64,000 nt of DNA from RUG695 sp050943135 (GCA_050943135.1 JBMNOP010000010.1:1-64000); one strand, 5' to 3'; shown: positions 17,427 to 27,120, counted from the stretch's first letter. Numbers and translations are program-made. Notes: generated by a model not told the origin, from the sequence alone.

Positions 17427-17811
17427 GGCGATAACGATACTCTTTCCCCGTAGTAGTGTCAAGGGAGTGTCGAGGGGCCCGCTCCCGGAGGGGGGAAGGG
17501 GAGCCGGTCGGTAATCGCCGCGGGGAAGGGGGCGGCGCGGGGTGGCGGAGGAAGGAAGGAGTGTGGAAAGGATGGAAAAAGACGGGGCGCGGGCGGCGCG
17601 TCGGAACGGTTTCGGCGGCAAAGGCTTGCCGAAACGGCCTCGATTTTCGGAACAAGCGGGCGAATATTCCCGTTATTTTGGGTGGGGGAGCGTGAAACGG
17701 GAACTTTTCCGGAAAGGCGGGTATAAACAAATAACGGTTTCGCCATTATAATAGGGATACCGATATAAGTAGGGTGTGCCGAAAACTTAAGGTTCCGGCC
17801 GCCATCGATTC
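17427..17811. other. Divergent intergenic region permease/pheS
   Basis: G-rich and C-rich runs without a supported gene. A TATAAT at 17747-17752 is the likely -10 element for pheS, but no good -35 hexamer stands 16-18 bases before it. Transcription would begin about 50 bases before the pheS start. Confidence 0.5.
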
Positions 17812-18852
17812 ATGACTCGGAAAATCTTTACAGGCGATTCAGTGCAGGAATTAAAAAAACAATTTGTACGCGATTTGGCGGAAGCGGAAAGCGCCGAGGC
17901 CCTTGAAGCGGTTCGGGTAAAATACTTGGGAAAGAAGGGGAGTATCACCAACTTCTCCAAAACGAAAGACCTTTCGGCGTTTTCTTCCGACGAAAAACGG
18001 GCGTTCTACAGCGATTATAACGAACTGAAAACTTTCGCGACCGAGGAACTGAAAAAGGCCACGGGCGGCCCGCTTCGCACCGTCAAGAAAGGCCCGGCGA
18101 TCGACCTGACCGCTCCGGGAACCGGCCGTCGTCTCGGCGCGCTTCACCCGATCACCCTGACCCAAATGGAACTCGAGGCGATTTTCGAAGGGATGGGGTT
18201 CTCGGTCTACTACGGGCCGGAAGTCGAATCGGAATATTTCTGTTTCGAATCGCTCAATATTCCGAGGGATCACCCGGCACGCGATATGCAAGACACGTTC
18301 TGGCTCGCGAACAACCTGATTCTCCGTACGCATACCTCGGCGAACCAGGTTCGTACGATCCTCAAAGCGGGCGCGCCGCTGCGGGCCATCTTCCCCGGCC
18401 GCTGTTTCCGCTACGAGGCGGTCGACCCGAGCCATGAAAATACGTTTTACCAGTGTGAAGGGTTGATGATCGATAAAAATATCTCGGTCGCCAACCTGAT
18501 CGCTGTCATGAAGACGATCCTCGGCGAAGTCTTTCGCCGCGATGTCAGGGTTCGGCTTCGTCCGGGGTTTTTCCCTTTCGTGGAACCCGGTTTCGAACTC
18601 GACCTGAACTGCTTGATCTGCGGCGGGAAAGGATGCCCCACCTGCGGAGACGGCTGGATTGAACTGATCCCCTGCGGGTTGGTCCATCCCGAAGTTCTCC
18701 GCCACGGCGGAATCGATCCGCACGAGTTTTCCGGGTTCGCGTTCGGGATCGGCCTGACCCGTCTGGCGATGATGAAATACGGGATTCGGGATATCCGCTA
18801 CCTTAACGCGGGCGACCTGCGTGTGAACGAACAGTTTACGACGCTTCTGTAA
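17812..18852 (+). CDS. pheS: Phenylalanyl-tRNA synthetase alpha subunit
   Basis: 346 aa, the normal length. The N-terminal coiled coil (residues 1-90, with the conserved LGKKGSITNFSK) is followed by a class II synthetase core. Motif 2 is in GRCFRYEAVDPSHENTFYQCEG and motif 3 in FGIGLTRLAMMKYGI. An insertion with CLICGGKGCPTCGDGW, four cysteines in two pairs, replaces the shorter loop of the E. coli enzyme and may bind a metal; similar insertions occur in other phyla. With PheT it forms the (alpha-beta)2 enzyme charging tRNA-Phe in the cytoplasm. The ATG at 17812 has no good Shine-Dalgarno. pheT is not adjacent: a 3.9-kb gene for an exported repeat protein lies between. Confidence 0.95.
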   Translation: MTRKIFTGDSVQELKKQFVRDLAEAESAEALEAVRVKYLGKKGSITNFSKTKDLSAFSSDEKRAFYSDYNELKTFATEELKKATGGPLRTVKKGPAIDLTAPGTGRRLGALHPITLTQMELEAIFEGMGFSVYYGPEVESEYFCFESLNIPRDHPARDMQDTFWLANNLILRTHTSANQVRTILKAGAPLRAIFPGRCFRYEAVDPSHENTFYQCEGLMIDKNISVANLIAVMKTILGEVFRRDVRVRLRPGFFPFVEPGFELDLNCLICGGKGCPTCGDGWIELIPCGLVHPEVLRHGGIDPHEFSGFAFGIGLTRLAMMKYGIRDIRYLNAGDLRVNEQFTTLL

Positions 18853-18971
18853 ACCGAACCGGAGGGTGGCGGGGGACCGGTCGCTCGCCTCTTTCGGGAA
18901 AAGCGATTGCCGAGGGTTGATCAACGATTCGTACCGTTACCAACAATGTGAAATTCAGGGGGAGGAAAGAA

Positions 18972-21900
18972 ATGAAACAGCTCCGACAGACCATGCGGTC
19001 CTTTTTCTTCGCCGGGCTTTTGGCCGCCACGGCGTGTTTTTTCCTGAACGGGGTATGTGCCGAAGACGACACGGAATTCTTCTTTACCGATGAACCGGTC
19101 GCGGAAGAGACGGCCGCGCCTTCGAGCGAGGCGCCCGCCGTGCCGACCGGCGATGCGGCGGAAAGCGCGTCGGAAGAGACCGAAACCATTGTTGCCGAAA
19201 CCGAGGAGGCCGCGCCCGCCGAAACACCGCCCGCCGAGGCCGCGACACCACCTACGGAAACCGAAACACCGCCCGCCGAGGCCGTAACGGCCGAAAAGCC
19301 GGAAGAGGTGAGGCCGGAAATCGAAGATGCGATGCGCCAGCTCGCGGCGGGGAACGCCCGGTATCTGCAACAGGGGACCGACGCCGCCCAAGAGATTTCG
19401 CGCCCGTCGGTCGACGAAAACGCGTTTCCCCTCGCGTCGATCTTCTATTCGTCCGAGATGAAACCCGAACCGGACATTCTTCTCGATCTGCCGAGTAAAA
19501 CGCTCTACGCCGTACCGGTTCGCGCGGGGGTTTTCGTGTCGGAAGACCTCGACGACCTCGAGTTCGGGATCGTGAACCTGCAAACCCCGCTGGCCGTGAT
19601 CCTGACGCAATACCCGAACGACGACATCCTTTACGTGTTGCGGAATTTCGACCGGTTAGAGGCGATCGCCAAGAAAGATACCGCCGAACTCGGGGACGAC
19701 CTGAACCTTTCGGTGCAGAATACCAAACCGACCGATCGCGACCTGTATCTCTACTCGCTCCTCGGGCCCGCCGTCGCGCGTTCCAAGAAAGCGTATCCCG
19801 ACATGAAAGAGGCCGACCTGGCCAATGTGGTCGCCGAGACGGTCGCGTGGCAGTCGATTGAAACGATCCTGATGCAGTCCGATGCGGCACGCCGCCTGAT
19901 CGAATCGGGTGAGATGAACCTGATCGCCGCGATGGTCGACAAGGAGACCGGGCAGATCTACTGGCTCGGGCCGCACCCGCTTCAAGACGAGTTCCTGAAA
20001 GCGCCTCCGCAGCAGATCGTCGAAAAGAAACAAAAAGAGGAGGCCGCCGCGATCAAGGCCTCGAACGCCAAAGCCGCCGGCGAGCCGGTCGACGAAGACC
20101 CCCTTCTGCAAAAAGAACCGATTTCGGTCGAGGAGCTTCCCGCCCCCCTGACCGAAGAGGTGGTAACCTATTATCGCGAAATTTGGCCTTCGGCCTATTC
20201 GTGCTGCCGGGTGGTCAACGAATACTACGTCGCATACCCGGTGGTTGTCCCCCGGTGGTACGTCTTCCACCCGAGGGTCTGGTACTACCGGCCCTGGCAC
20301 GGCTCGTACCTGACGTATTACACCCCGTATCCCTATTATAACCCGTGGTGGTATTCCGGCTGGGGGGCCTATTACCCCCTGCGTTACCATCGTTTCGGTT
20401 GCTACATCGGTTGCGGGATCGGGTTCGGATTCGCGTTCTACGTCGGTCCCGGATTCCGCCCGTACGACCCCTGGTGGGATCGCCCCTGGTTCCGCGAGCC
20501 AGTCCATCATTACGGCTGGCGCGGCGATGGTCCGCGTGGCGATATTTGGCACGCGGGTGGCCCCGGCTGGCATGCCGGCGGCGAAAGTTGGCGCCATGGT
20601 CCGCGTCCCCGCCCCCGTCCCGGCCCCGGTCCCGGTCCCGGTCCGCACCCCGGCCCCGGCCCCGGTCCACATCCTGGCCCCGGCCCTGGTCCACACCCCG
20701 GCCCCGGTCCTGGTCCGCATCCTGGTCCCGGTCCTGGTCCGCACCCCGGCCCCGGTCCTGGTCCGCACCCCGGCCCTGATCCTGGTCCACACCCTGGCCC
20801 TGGTCCTGGTCCACACCCCGGCCCTGGTCCCGGTCCACATCCTGGCCCCGGTCCTGATCCGCAACCCGGTCCTGGTCCTGGTCCGCACCCCGGCCCCGGT
20901 CCTGGTCCACATCCCGGCCCTGGTCCTGGTCCACATCCCGGCCCTGGTCCCGGTCCGCACCCCGGCCCTGGTCCTGGTCCACATCCCGGCCCCGGTCCTG
21001 GTCCACATCCCGGCCCTGGTCCTGGTCCACACCCCGGCCCCGGTCCTGATCCGCAACCTGGTCCTGGTCCTGGTCCTGGTCCGCAACCCGGCCCCGGTCC
21101 TGGTCCACATCCCGGCCCTGGTCCTGATCCGCACCCCGGTCCCGGTCCACATCCCGGTCCTGGTCCTGATCCGCACCCCGGCCCCGGTCCTGATCCGCAA
21201 CCCGGTCCTGGTCCACGTCCCGGCCCAGGTCCCGGTCCACGCCCAGGTCCCGGTCCGCGTCCCGGTCCTGGTCCGCAACCCGCTCCCAGCCCCGATCCCG
21301 GTCCCGAACCTCAACCCGGACCGCGACCCGGTCCCGGTGCTGAACCCGGCGTTGTGCCTGGTTCCGGGCCCCGTCCCGATGGTGACCGAAGGCCCGGTCC
21401 TCGTCCGCACGACGGATGGAAGCCGGGGGATGTCGGTCGAAGTTTCGGTGAGTCGGGCAGCATACCCGGTGTGATCGGGGACCGGACAATCGATAGGGGA
21501 AGGGCCCGTCCCACCCGACCCGATGTGCGACCCGGCGATTCGGAAAATCCCGCGCGTCCCGGCGCGATCGGGGATCGGACAATCGATAGGGAAAGGGCCC
21601 GTCCCACCCGACCCGACGTGCGACCCGGCGATTCGGAAAATCCCACGCGTCCCGGCGCGGTCGGGAACCGGACAATCGATAGGGGAAGGGCCCGTCCCAC
21701 CCGACCCGACGTGCGACCCGGCGATTCGGAAAATCCCGCGCGTCCCGGCGCGGTCGGGGATCGGACAATCGATAGGGGAAGGACCCGTCCTTCCCGGTCC
21801 GACACACCGCGTGGCGGAAGGGAACGTCCGTCTCGTCCCGGTACGATCGGCGAGGTAGGCAGCGGGTCTGCCGGAGGGGCGAATCTTTCTTCCGGCAGGA

Positions 21901-22907
21901 GTGTCGAGGCCTCTCGCCCGAGTCGTTCCTCTCGGCGCGGCGCGCAGGGAGACCCCGGCCTTAACCTTGATGTTACTCCCGGCACGATTGGCGGCGGGAT
22001 CGAGCGTTCCGCACGGCCCGGTACGATCGGTGGCGGGATCGAAGCCGGCGCGGTCGGTGAAAGCGCAATCGGCGGCAGCGGCACGCGTTCGTCGCGGTCT
22101 TCCCGGCGCGGCGCGTTGGGGGATCCCGGCCTTAACCTTGATGTTACTCCCGGCACGGTCGGCAGCGGGATCGAGCGTTCCGCACGGCCCGGCACGATCG
22201 GCGGCGGGATCGAAGCCGGCACGGTCGGTGAGAGCGCAATCGGCGGCAGCGGCACGCGTTCGTCGCGTTCTTCCCGGCGCGGTTCGGTCGGCGGTTCCGG
22301 GAATAATCCCGGGGTTCGCTCCGGTTCGTTCGATCGCGGATCCCTCGATACCTCGCGACTCCCTTCCGGCGTCGCCGGTGGTCGGGGATCCGAAGTCCGT
22401 CTGAATCGTCCGGTCGAGAGCGGTATCTCCCGGCCCGGCACGATCGGCGGAGCCGGTAGCGTGAATCGCACACCCGGCGCGTCGGCGGTACCCCCGCCGA
22501 GTCTGGCCACTTCGCTCGACCGCGGCGCCATCGGCGGCCGTCCTTCCGGCCCGGGCGTGAACATTCCCCGTGGCGACGTCGGCGGCAGTTCGCGTGTGGG
22601 CGGGCCGTCCGATATCGGTCGTCCTTCCGGCCCGAGCGTGAACATTCCCCGTGGCGACGTCGGCGGCAGTTCGCGTGTGGGCGGGCCGTCGGGTGTCGGT
22701 CGTCCTTCCGGCCCGAGCGTGAATATTCCCCGTGGCGATGTCGGCGGCAGTTCGCGTATGGGCGGGCCGTCGGGTGTCGGTCGTCCTTCCGGCCCGAGCG
22801 TGAATGTTCCCCGCGCCAATCTCGGCAGCGGTTCGCGCGCGGGTGGGCCGGTCGGCGGCGGTCGTCCTGCCGGCGGTCCGGCTCCGAGGGGGGGCGGCAG
22901 AAGGTAG
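18972..22907 (+). CDS. Giant exported Pro/Gly-rich repeat protein between pheS and pheT
   Basis: 1311 aa from ATG 18972 (MKQLRQTMRSFFFAGLLAATACFF), preceded by GGAGGAAAG. It has a signal peptide, then an Ala/Glu/Pro-rich linker and a folded region of about 280 residues (105-395). Next is a Tyr/Trp-rich segment (WYVFHPRVWYYRPWHGSYLTYY and following) with possible membrane-binding character. From about residue 545 a tract of HPGPGPGP units runs for about 240 residues. Further repeats follow: about four units of RPTRPDVRPGDSENPARPGAIGDRTIDRGR, two copies of an about 57-residue unit with RSSRRGALGDPGLNLDV, and four copies of RPSGPSVNIPRGDVGGSSRVGG. The tail is basic. The Tyr/Trp block resembles short periplasmic DUF3300-type or glycine-rich wall proteins only loosely. 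It is likely an envelope or extracellular fibrous protein. Its reading frame is intact despite the repeats. Confidence 0.85.
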   Translation: MKQLRQTMRSFFFAGLLAATACFFLNGVCAEDDTEFFFTDEPVAEETAAPSSEAPAVPTGDAAESASEETETIVAETEEAAPAETPPAEAATPPTETETPPAEAVTAEKPEEVRPEIEDAMRQLAAGNARYLQQGTDAAQEISRPSVDENAFPLASIFYSSEMKPEPDILLDLPSKTLYAVPVRAGVFVSEDLDDLEFGIVNLQTPLAVILTQYPNDDILYVLRNFDRLEAIAKKDTAELGDDLNLSVQNTKPTDRDLYLYSLLGPAVARSKKAYPDMKEADLANVVAETVAWQSIETILMQSDAARRLIESGEMNLIAAMVDKETGQIYWLGPHPLQDEFLKAPPQQIVEKKQKEEAAAIKASNAKAAGEPVDEDPLLQKEPISVEELPAPLTEEVVTYYREIWPSAYSCCRVVNEYYVAYPVVVPRWYVFHPRVWYYRPWHGSYLTYYTPYPYYNPWWYSGWGAYYPLRYHRFGCYIGCGIGFGFAFYVGPGFRPYDPWWDRPWFREPVHHYGWRGDGPRGDIWHAGGPGWHAGGESWRHGPRPRPRPGPGPGPGPHPGPGPGPHPGPGPGPHPGPGPGPHPGPGPGPHPGPGPGPHPGPDPGPHPGPGPGPHPGPGPGPHPGPGPDPQPGPGPGPHPGPGPGPHPGPGPGPHPGPGPGPHPGPGPGPHPGPGPGPHPGPGPGPHPGPGPDPQPGPGPGPGPQPGPGPGPHPGPGPDPHPGPGPHPGPGPDPHPGPGPDPQPGPGPRPGPGPGPRPGPGPRPGPGPQPAPSPDPGPEPQPGPRPGPGAEPGVVPGSGPRPDGDRRPGPRPHDGWKPGDVGRSFGESGSIPGVIGDRTIDRGRARPTRPDVRPGDSENPARPGAIGDRTIDRERARPTRPDVRPGDSENPTRPGAVGNRTIDRGRARPTRPDVRPGDSENPARPGAVGDRTIDRGRTRPSRSDTPRGGRERPSRPGTIGEVGSGSAGGANLSSGRSVEASRPSRSSRRGAQGDPGLNLDVTPGTIGGGIERSARPGTIGGGIEAGAVGESAIGGSGTRSSRSSRRGALGDPGLNLDVTPGTVGSGIERSARPGTIGGGIEAGTVGESAIGGSGTRSSRSSRRGSVGGSGNNPGVRSGSFDRGSLDTSRLPSGVAGGRGSEVRLNRPVESGISRPGTIGGAGSVNRTPGASAVPPPSLATSLDRGAIGGRPSGPGVNIPRGDVGGSSRVGGPSDIGRPSGPSVNIPRGDVGGSSRVGGPSGVGRPSGPSVNIPRGDVGGSSRMGGPSGVGRPSGPSVNVPRANLGSGSRAGGPVGGGRPAGGPAPRGGGRR
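20604..21345 (+). repeat. 24-bp tandem repeat encoding (HPGPGPGP)n
   Basis: About 30 degenerate copies of a 24-bp unit of the form GGTCCTGGTCCGCACCCCGG plus four bases, with scattered codon-level changes (HP to DP or QP). Such a tract is prone to slippage and to assembly error, so the copy number in this sequence should be treated as provisional. Confidence 0.85.
21470..22830 (+). repeat. Longer in-frame tandem repeats in the same gene
   Basis: Three further repeat blocks occur. About four units of roughly 111-120 bp lie at 21470-21800 (GACCGGACAATCGATAGGGG motif). Two units of about 171-177 bp lie at 21920-22280. Four units of about 84 bp lie at 22540-22830 (CCTTCCGGCCCGAGCGTGAA motif). All keep the frame. 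Confidence 0.75.
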
Positions 22908-23004
22908 TCGCCGCGCAAACCGTATATCAGAGAAACCATCTGACAACGCCCTCGGCCCCGACCGCTTCCGGTCGGGTTACTTTAACAATTGAGGAGGATT
23001 TTTC

Positions 23005-25488
23005 GTGTTCATTTCGCTCGACTGGATTTCCGATTTCGTCGACCTTTCCGACCTGGCCCCCGAGGTGATCGCCGATCGCCTTACGATGGCGACGGCCGAA
23101 GTCGAAGGGGTCACGACCCTTAACCGCCTGACCGCCGATAAGACGGTCGGCCGGATCGTTTCGGTCGAAACGCTCCCGGAGAAGGAAGGGAAAAAGCTCT
23201 TCTTCTGCAAAGTCGATATCGGAACCGGCACTCCCGTTCAGACGGTCTGCGGCGCGCCGAATGTCGCGGTCGGACTGAAAGCCGCCTTCGCGCCGATCGG
23301 CGCCAAGGCCCGCGCCAAAACGGGGGGCGCCGAAAGTGCCGATATCGAAGTCGAGGTTACCGCGTCGGAATTGGCCGGGCATCGGAGCGAAGGAATCCTC
23401 TGCAGCGCTTTCGAAATGGGGATGAGTAACTGGCACGAAATCCTTTTCGAGTTCCCCGCCGAAACGCCGGTCGGCACGAAAGTTTCGGACCTGATCCCGG
23501 AACGGGACATCTTGATCGAAATCGATAACAAGTCGTTGACCCATCGCCCCGACCTCTGGGGGCATTACGGGTTCGCCCGCGAGTTCTCGGCGATTTTCCG
23601 CCGTCCCCTCGCGCCGCTGCCGTGCTACGACCTTTCGCCGTTTGAGCATCTGCCTGCCTACCCGATCGAAATCGTCGATGACCATTGTCCGTGTTACGGC
23701 GCCATCGTTGTCGGGGTCAAGGCCGGAAGCGTGAATATCCCCGCGCCGGTCAAAATGCAGCGCCGCCTTCACGCGCTCGAACGGCGCACATACAATCTGC
23801 TGGTCGACCTGACCAACTACGTCAGTCTCGAAATCGGGCAGCCGACCCACGCGTTCGACGCCGACACGATTCGCGGGATTCGGGTCGCGCCGATGGGTAA
23901 AGAAGGGAAGTTCGTTACCCTCGACGGACAGGAGCGGAAGATGATTCCGGAAGACATGATGATCTGCGACGGCGAAAAGCCGATCGCCATCGCCGGGATC
24001 ATGGGAGGGCTCGAGACCGAGGTGACCCCGAAAACCACGCGGATCGTCCTCGAATCGGCAAATTTCAAGTCGGCGCGTATCCGCAAGACCGCCGGGCGGC
24101 TCGATCTGCGGACCGATGCCAGCCAACGTTATGAAAAGAGCCAACCGCCGGCAAACGTGAAGAAGGCTGCCGAACGGATCCTTTACCTGATCGCCGAATC
24201 GGCGATCCCGTTCGAGGTCGAGTCGCGCTTCTCGCTCCGGGGGGATCTCGACGACGAGATTCGTGAAATCCTTCTTCCGCCCGGTCAACTCAACGCCCTG
24301 GCGGGGATCGAATTTCCGGACGAGACGGTCTTGGAGATTCTTCGGTCGATCCGGTTCGAAGCCGAGTTGCTCGACGACGGTACCCTTCGGGTCGGGGTTC
24401 CTCCGTTCCGCAGCCGGAAAGATATTTCGATTCCGGCCGATATTGTCGAAGAGGTGATGCGACTTTACGGGTTCGATAACGTCCCGCCGGTTCTTCCGCA
24501 GATGTCGCTCGCTCCGCTTCATGTCGAAGAGAAGATCAAGCTTTCGCACCGCGTGCAGCGGTTTTTGTCGGCCTCGGCCGGGTTCCTGGAAGTCCATAAT
24601 TACGCCTGGTTCGACGACAATTTCCTGGCCAAGATCGGCTACGATCCGGGCCAGACGCTCGTGCTCAAGAATCCGCCGACCCCTTTCAACAGCCGGTTGC
24701 GGACAACGCTCATGCCGAACCTTCTGGCGCTGGTGCCGAAAAATCGCCCCTTTAAGGACGATTTCCGCGTTTTTGAGATGGGGAAAGTCTATCTGCCGAA
24801 AGGGGCGTGGGACGACCCGACGCCGGTCAAAGACAGCGCCGAAAAGTGCCTGGAACTGGGCACCTTCGCCGGGATCAGCTACATGGCCGCCGGGAAAACC
24901 CCGGAAGAGCATTACCTGGAAATCCGCGGCGTGCTGAACGATTTGCGCCGGATCTTCGCGTTCGACGAGTTTTCGACCGTGGCCAACGTCACGGGTGTCG
25001 GTTCGCCGACCCCGTGGCAGACCGAAGGGCTCTGGATCGAGATTCGGCAAGACGATAAAAAGGTCGGTGCCATGGGGCTGGCCGACCGAACACTGATGGA
25101 GAACCTCCTTTCCGAGAAGGATAAGGGGCATCTGGTCTGGTTCGAGTACACGGTACAGAAACTCTCGGGACTCCTCTTCCCGCGCCTGACGTTCCGTGAA
25201 CCGCCGAAGTTTCCCCGCTCGTGGCAAGATTTTTCGATCGTCTGGGATACCGATCAGGGGTACCAGAAACTCGCTTCCAAACTGGACGAGTTCACCCACC
25301 CGCTCCTCAAAGACCGTTCGTTCCTGACCGTCTACAAGGGGAAAGGACTCGAGAAGGGGATGGGAAGTTACTCGTTCCGGTTCGCGATCGGTGCCGACGA
25401 CCACACCCTGACCGGGGACGAGCTCGAAGGGTTCCATCGGGAGTTCCTCGATTTCCTGAAAGCGAACCAAATGAGCCTGAGAGGTTGA
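23005..25488 (+). CDS. pheT: Phenylalanyl-tRNA synthetase beta subunit
   Basis: 827 aa from GTG 23005, with GAGGAGG seven bases upstream. The N-terminal tRNA-binding (EMAP/OB) domain (residues about 40-150, CGAPNVAVGLKAAFAPIG) is followed by the B3/B4 editing domain (LVDLTNYVSLEIGQPTHAFDADTI, about residue 265-290). Then come B5 and the class II-like catalytic-fold module (RVFEMGKVYLP). A C-terminal anticodon-binding ferredoxin-like domain (FREPPKFPRSWQDFSIVWD to the end) closes the protein. Full length for the bacterial family. It hydrolyses mischarged Tyr-tRNA-Phe and binds tRNA. fabI follows 16 bases after the stop. Confidence 0.95.
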   Translation: MFISLDWISDFVDLSDLAPEVIADRLTMATAEVEGVTTLNRLTADKTVGRIVSVETLPEKEGKKLFFCKVDIGTGTPVQTVCGAPNVAVGLKAAFAPIGAKARAKTGGAESADIEVEVTASELAGHRSEGILCSAFEMGMSNWHEILFEFPAETPVGTKVSDLIPERDILIEIDNKSLTHRPDLWGHYGFAREFSAIFRRPLAPLPCYDLSPFEHLPAYPIEIVDDHCPCYGAIVVGVKAGSVNIPAPVKMQRRLHALERRTYNLLVDLTNYVSLEIGQPTHAFDADTIRGIRVAPMGKEGKFVTLDGQERKMIPEDMMICDGEKPIAIAGIMGGLETEVTPKTTRIVLESANFKSARIRKTAGRLDLRTDASQRYEKSQPPANVKKAAERILYLIAESAIPFEVESRFSLRGDLDDEIREILLPPGQLNALAGIEFPDETVLEILRSIRFEAELLDDGTLRVGVPPFRSRKDISIPADIVEEVMRLYGFDNVPPVLPQMSLAPLHVEEKIKLSHRVQRFLSASAGFLEVHNYAWFDDNFLAKIGYDPGQTLVLKNPPTPFNSRLRTTLMPNLLALVPKNRPFKDDFRVFEMGKVYLPKGAWDDPTPVKDSAEKCLELGTFAGISYMAAGKTPEEHYLEIRGVLNDLRRIFAFDEFSTVANVTGVGSPTPWQTEGLWIEIRQDDKKVGAMGLADRTLMENLLSEKDKGHLVWFEYTVQKLSGLLFPRLTFREPPKFPRSWQDFSIVWDTDQGYQKLASKLDEFTHPLLKDRSFLTVYKGKGLEKGMGSYSFRFAIGADDHTLTGDELEGFHREFLDFLKANQMSLRG

Positions 25489-25504
25489 AAGCGGCGGTTT
25501 TTAG

Positions 25505-26299
25505 ATGAGTTTTTTACGACTGAACGGTAAACGAATCCTGGTTTTTGGTGTGGCGAACAGGAAAAGCGTCGCCTTCGCCGTCACAAAAATGCTTGTCGAC
25601 GAAGGGGCCGAGCCGATCCTCGTCGTCAAAGACGAAGAGATCGCCGACCGCGTCGCCAAGCTCTTTCCGGAACACAAAATCTTTTGTTGTGATGTCGAGT
25701 CCGACGAAGAGATCGCGCGTCTTGCCGACGCGCTGAAAGAGTCCGGGCCGTTCGACGGGCTTTTGCACTCGATCGCCTTCGCCGATTTTTCGGAAGGACT
25801 CAAACCGTTCCACGAGACGCCGAAAAAAGCGTTCTTTCAGGCGATGGATATTTCGTGCTTCTCGCTCGTCTCGCTGGTGCGCGCCCTGGCCCCCCTCCTG
25901 GCCAAAGACGCTTCGGTGGTCACCGTCTCGATTTCGACGACCCGGATGGCAAGCGAAAATTACGGGTACATGGCCCCGATCAAGGCGGCGCTCGACTCGT
26001 CGCTCGCTTTCCTGACCAAGTCGTTCTCGGAATTTTCCGAGGTACGGTTTAACGCCGTCGCGCCCGGGCTTCTCAAAACCTCGGCCAGCGCCGGTATCCC
26101 CGGCTATCTCGACAGTTACCTTTTTGCCGAGCAGACGATCCCCCGCGGTCGCGCCGTGCAAACCGAAGAGGCCGCCGCGACCGCCGTCTTCCTGCTGAGT
26201 CCCGCTTCGAGCGGGATCACCGCCCAGAAGATTGTGGTCGATGCCGGAATGGAGATCAACTTTTTCAATCGGGAGACGATTAAAAAAGCGGTCGCCTGA
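25505..26299 (+). CDS. fabI: Enoyl-[acyl-carrier-protein] reductase (NADH)
   Basis: 264 aa, short-chain dehydrogenase fold. The N-terminal nucleotide-binding stretch is FGVANRKSVAFAVTKML. The Tyr-x6-Lys catalytic pair is in NYGYMAPIKAAL (about residues 157-164), and the substrate-loop region is SIAFADF. It catalyses the last reduction of the fatty-acid elongation cycle. The sequence is typical of triclosan-type FabI rather than FabK, FabL or FabV. The start lies 16 bases after pheT, so co-transcription is likely. A lipoprotein gene follows within 60 bases. Confidence 0.92.
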   Translation: MSFLRLNGKRILVFGVANRKSVAFAVTKMLVDEGAEPILVVKDEEIADRVAKLFPEHKIFCCDVESDEEIARLADALKESGPFDGLLHSIAFADFSEGLKPFHETPKKAFFQAMDISCFSLVSLVRALAPLLAKDASVVTVSISTTRMASENYGYMAPIKAALDSSLAFLTKSFSEFSEVRFNAVAPGLLKTSASAGIPGYLDSYLFAEQTIPRGRAVQTEEAAATAVFLLSPASSGITAQKIVVDAGMEINFFNRETIKKAVA

Positions 26300-26355
26300 C
26301 CAAAGTGCCGCGCCGTAAGCGATTTTCCCTCTTGCCCTCCGGCGGAAAAAAGACG

Positions 26356-27120
26356 ATGATCTTCGCGTCCGATGCCGTTGGTCGGTTTCGGACATGTTCG
26401 GAGTCTTTGGCCGCGGGGGTTCTCTTGCGTATTGTCTGCGGATTGATCGGAATCGCCCTGTTTTGCGTGGGCTGTTGCAGTTTTCCCGGCGAGGGGCATG
26501 TCGGCTCGTATGCCGGTATGCCGAAGGTGACGGTTACCGCGGGCGAAAAGCTCAACCCCCTTTTCGTCAAGACGGAAGACCCCGATTACCTGTGGGAGTC
26601 GATCGTCGATGTCATCGACAACTACTTCCCCTTTCCGCGCGAATACCCGATCCAAACCTACAAATACCAGGGTGCCGACGGTTCGGTTCGTACCACGCAA
26701 ACCGAGGGGCGGATCGATACCGACCCGGTCATTGCCGCAGGGCTTTTCGAGCCGTGGAAAAAGAATTCCGTCACCTACGAGCAACGGGTCGAGGCCACCT
26801 TCCAGACGATCCGCCGCAGCGCCGTGGTGCGTGTCGTTCCGGAAAATGACGGTTACTCGATTCACGTGGCGGTCTACAACGAACTCGAAGACATGGCCCA
26901 ACCGATGACCGCCGGGGCGAGCGGGAGTAACCTTCTTTTCTTTGACGATCTTTCGTCGTTCGAGTATCCCGCCGGGGAAGTGCCGCGGCACAAAGGATGG
27001 ATTCCGACCGGGCGGAACACCGACATGGAAGATTACATTCTGCAAGAGATGGCATGGCGCTTCCAAAACGCTCCGGTCCTGCTCAATCCGGACAACGCCG
27101 CCGCCGTGCCGAAACCGTAA
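26356..27120 (+). CDS. Probable lipoprotein of unknown function
   Basis: 254 aa from ATG 26356 (MIFASDAVGRF). The hydrophobic segment LRIVCGLIGIALFCVGCCSF ends in a lipobox-like VGC, though it lies about 40 residues in, so the true start may be an internal TTG or GTG nearer 26420. The rest (PLFVKTEDPDYLWESIVDVIDNYFPF...) has no recognised catalytic motif; similar small lipoproteins are common in planctomycetes. Ends MAWRFQNAPVLLNPDNAAAVPKP. Located after fabI in the same direction, 56 bases downstream. It is probably anchored in the membrane facing the periplasm. Confidence 0.75.
   Translation: MIFASDAVGRFRTCSESLAAGVLLRIVCGLIGIALFCVGCCSFPGEGHVGSYAGMPKVTVTAGEKLNPLFVKTEDPDYLWESIVDVIDNYFPFPREYPIQTYKYQGADGSVRTTQTEGRIDTDPVIAAGLFEPWKKNSVTYEQRVEATFQTIRRSAVVRVVPENDGYSIHVAVYNELEDMAQPMTAGASGSNLLFFDDLSSFEYPAGEVPRHKGWIPTGRNTDMEDYILQEMAWRFQNAPVLLNPDNAAAVPKP

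Noticed and set aside
19656..22946. Minus-strand 1096-aa open frame across the repeat gene
   Set aside because: It is the complement of repetitive Pro/Gly codons; no start signal, no domain, and the plus-strand frame has a signal peptide and ribosome site.
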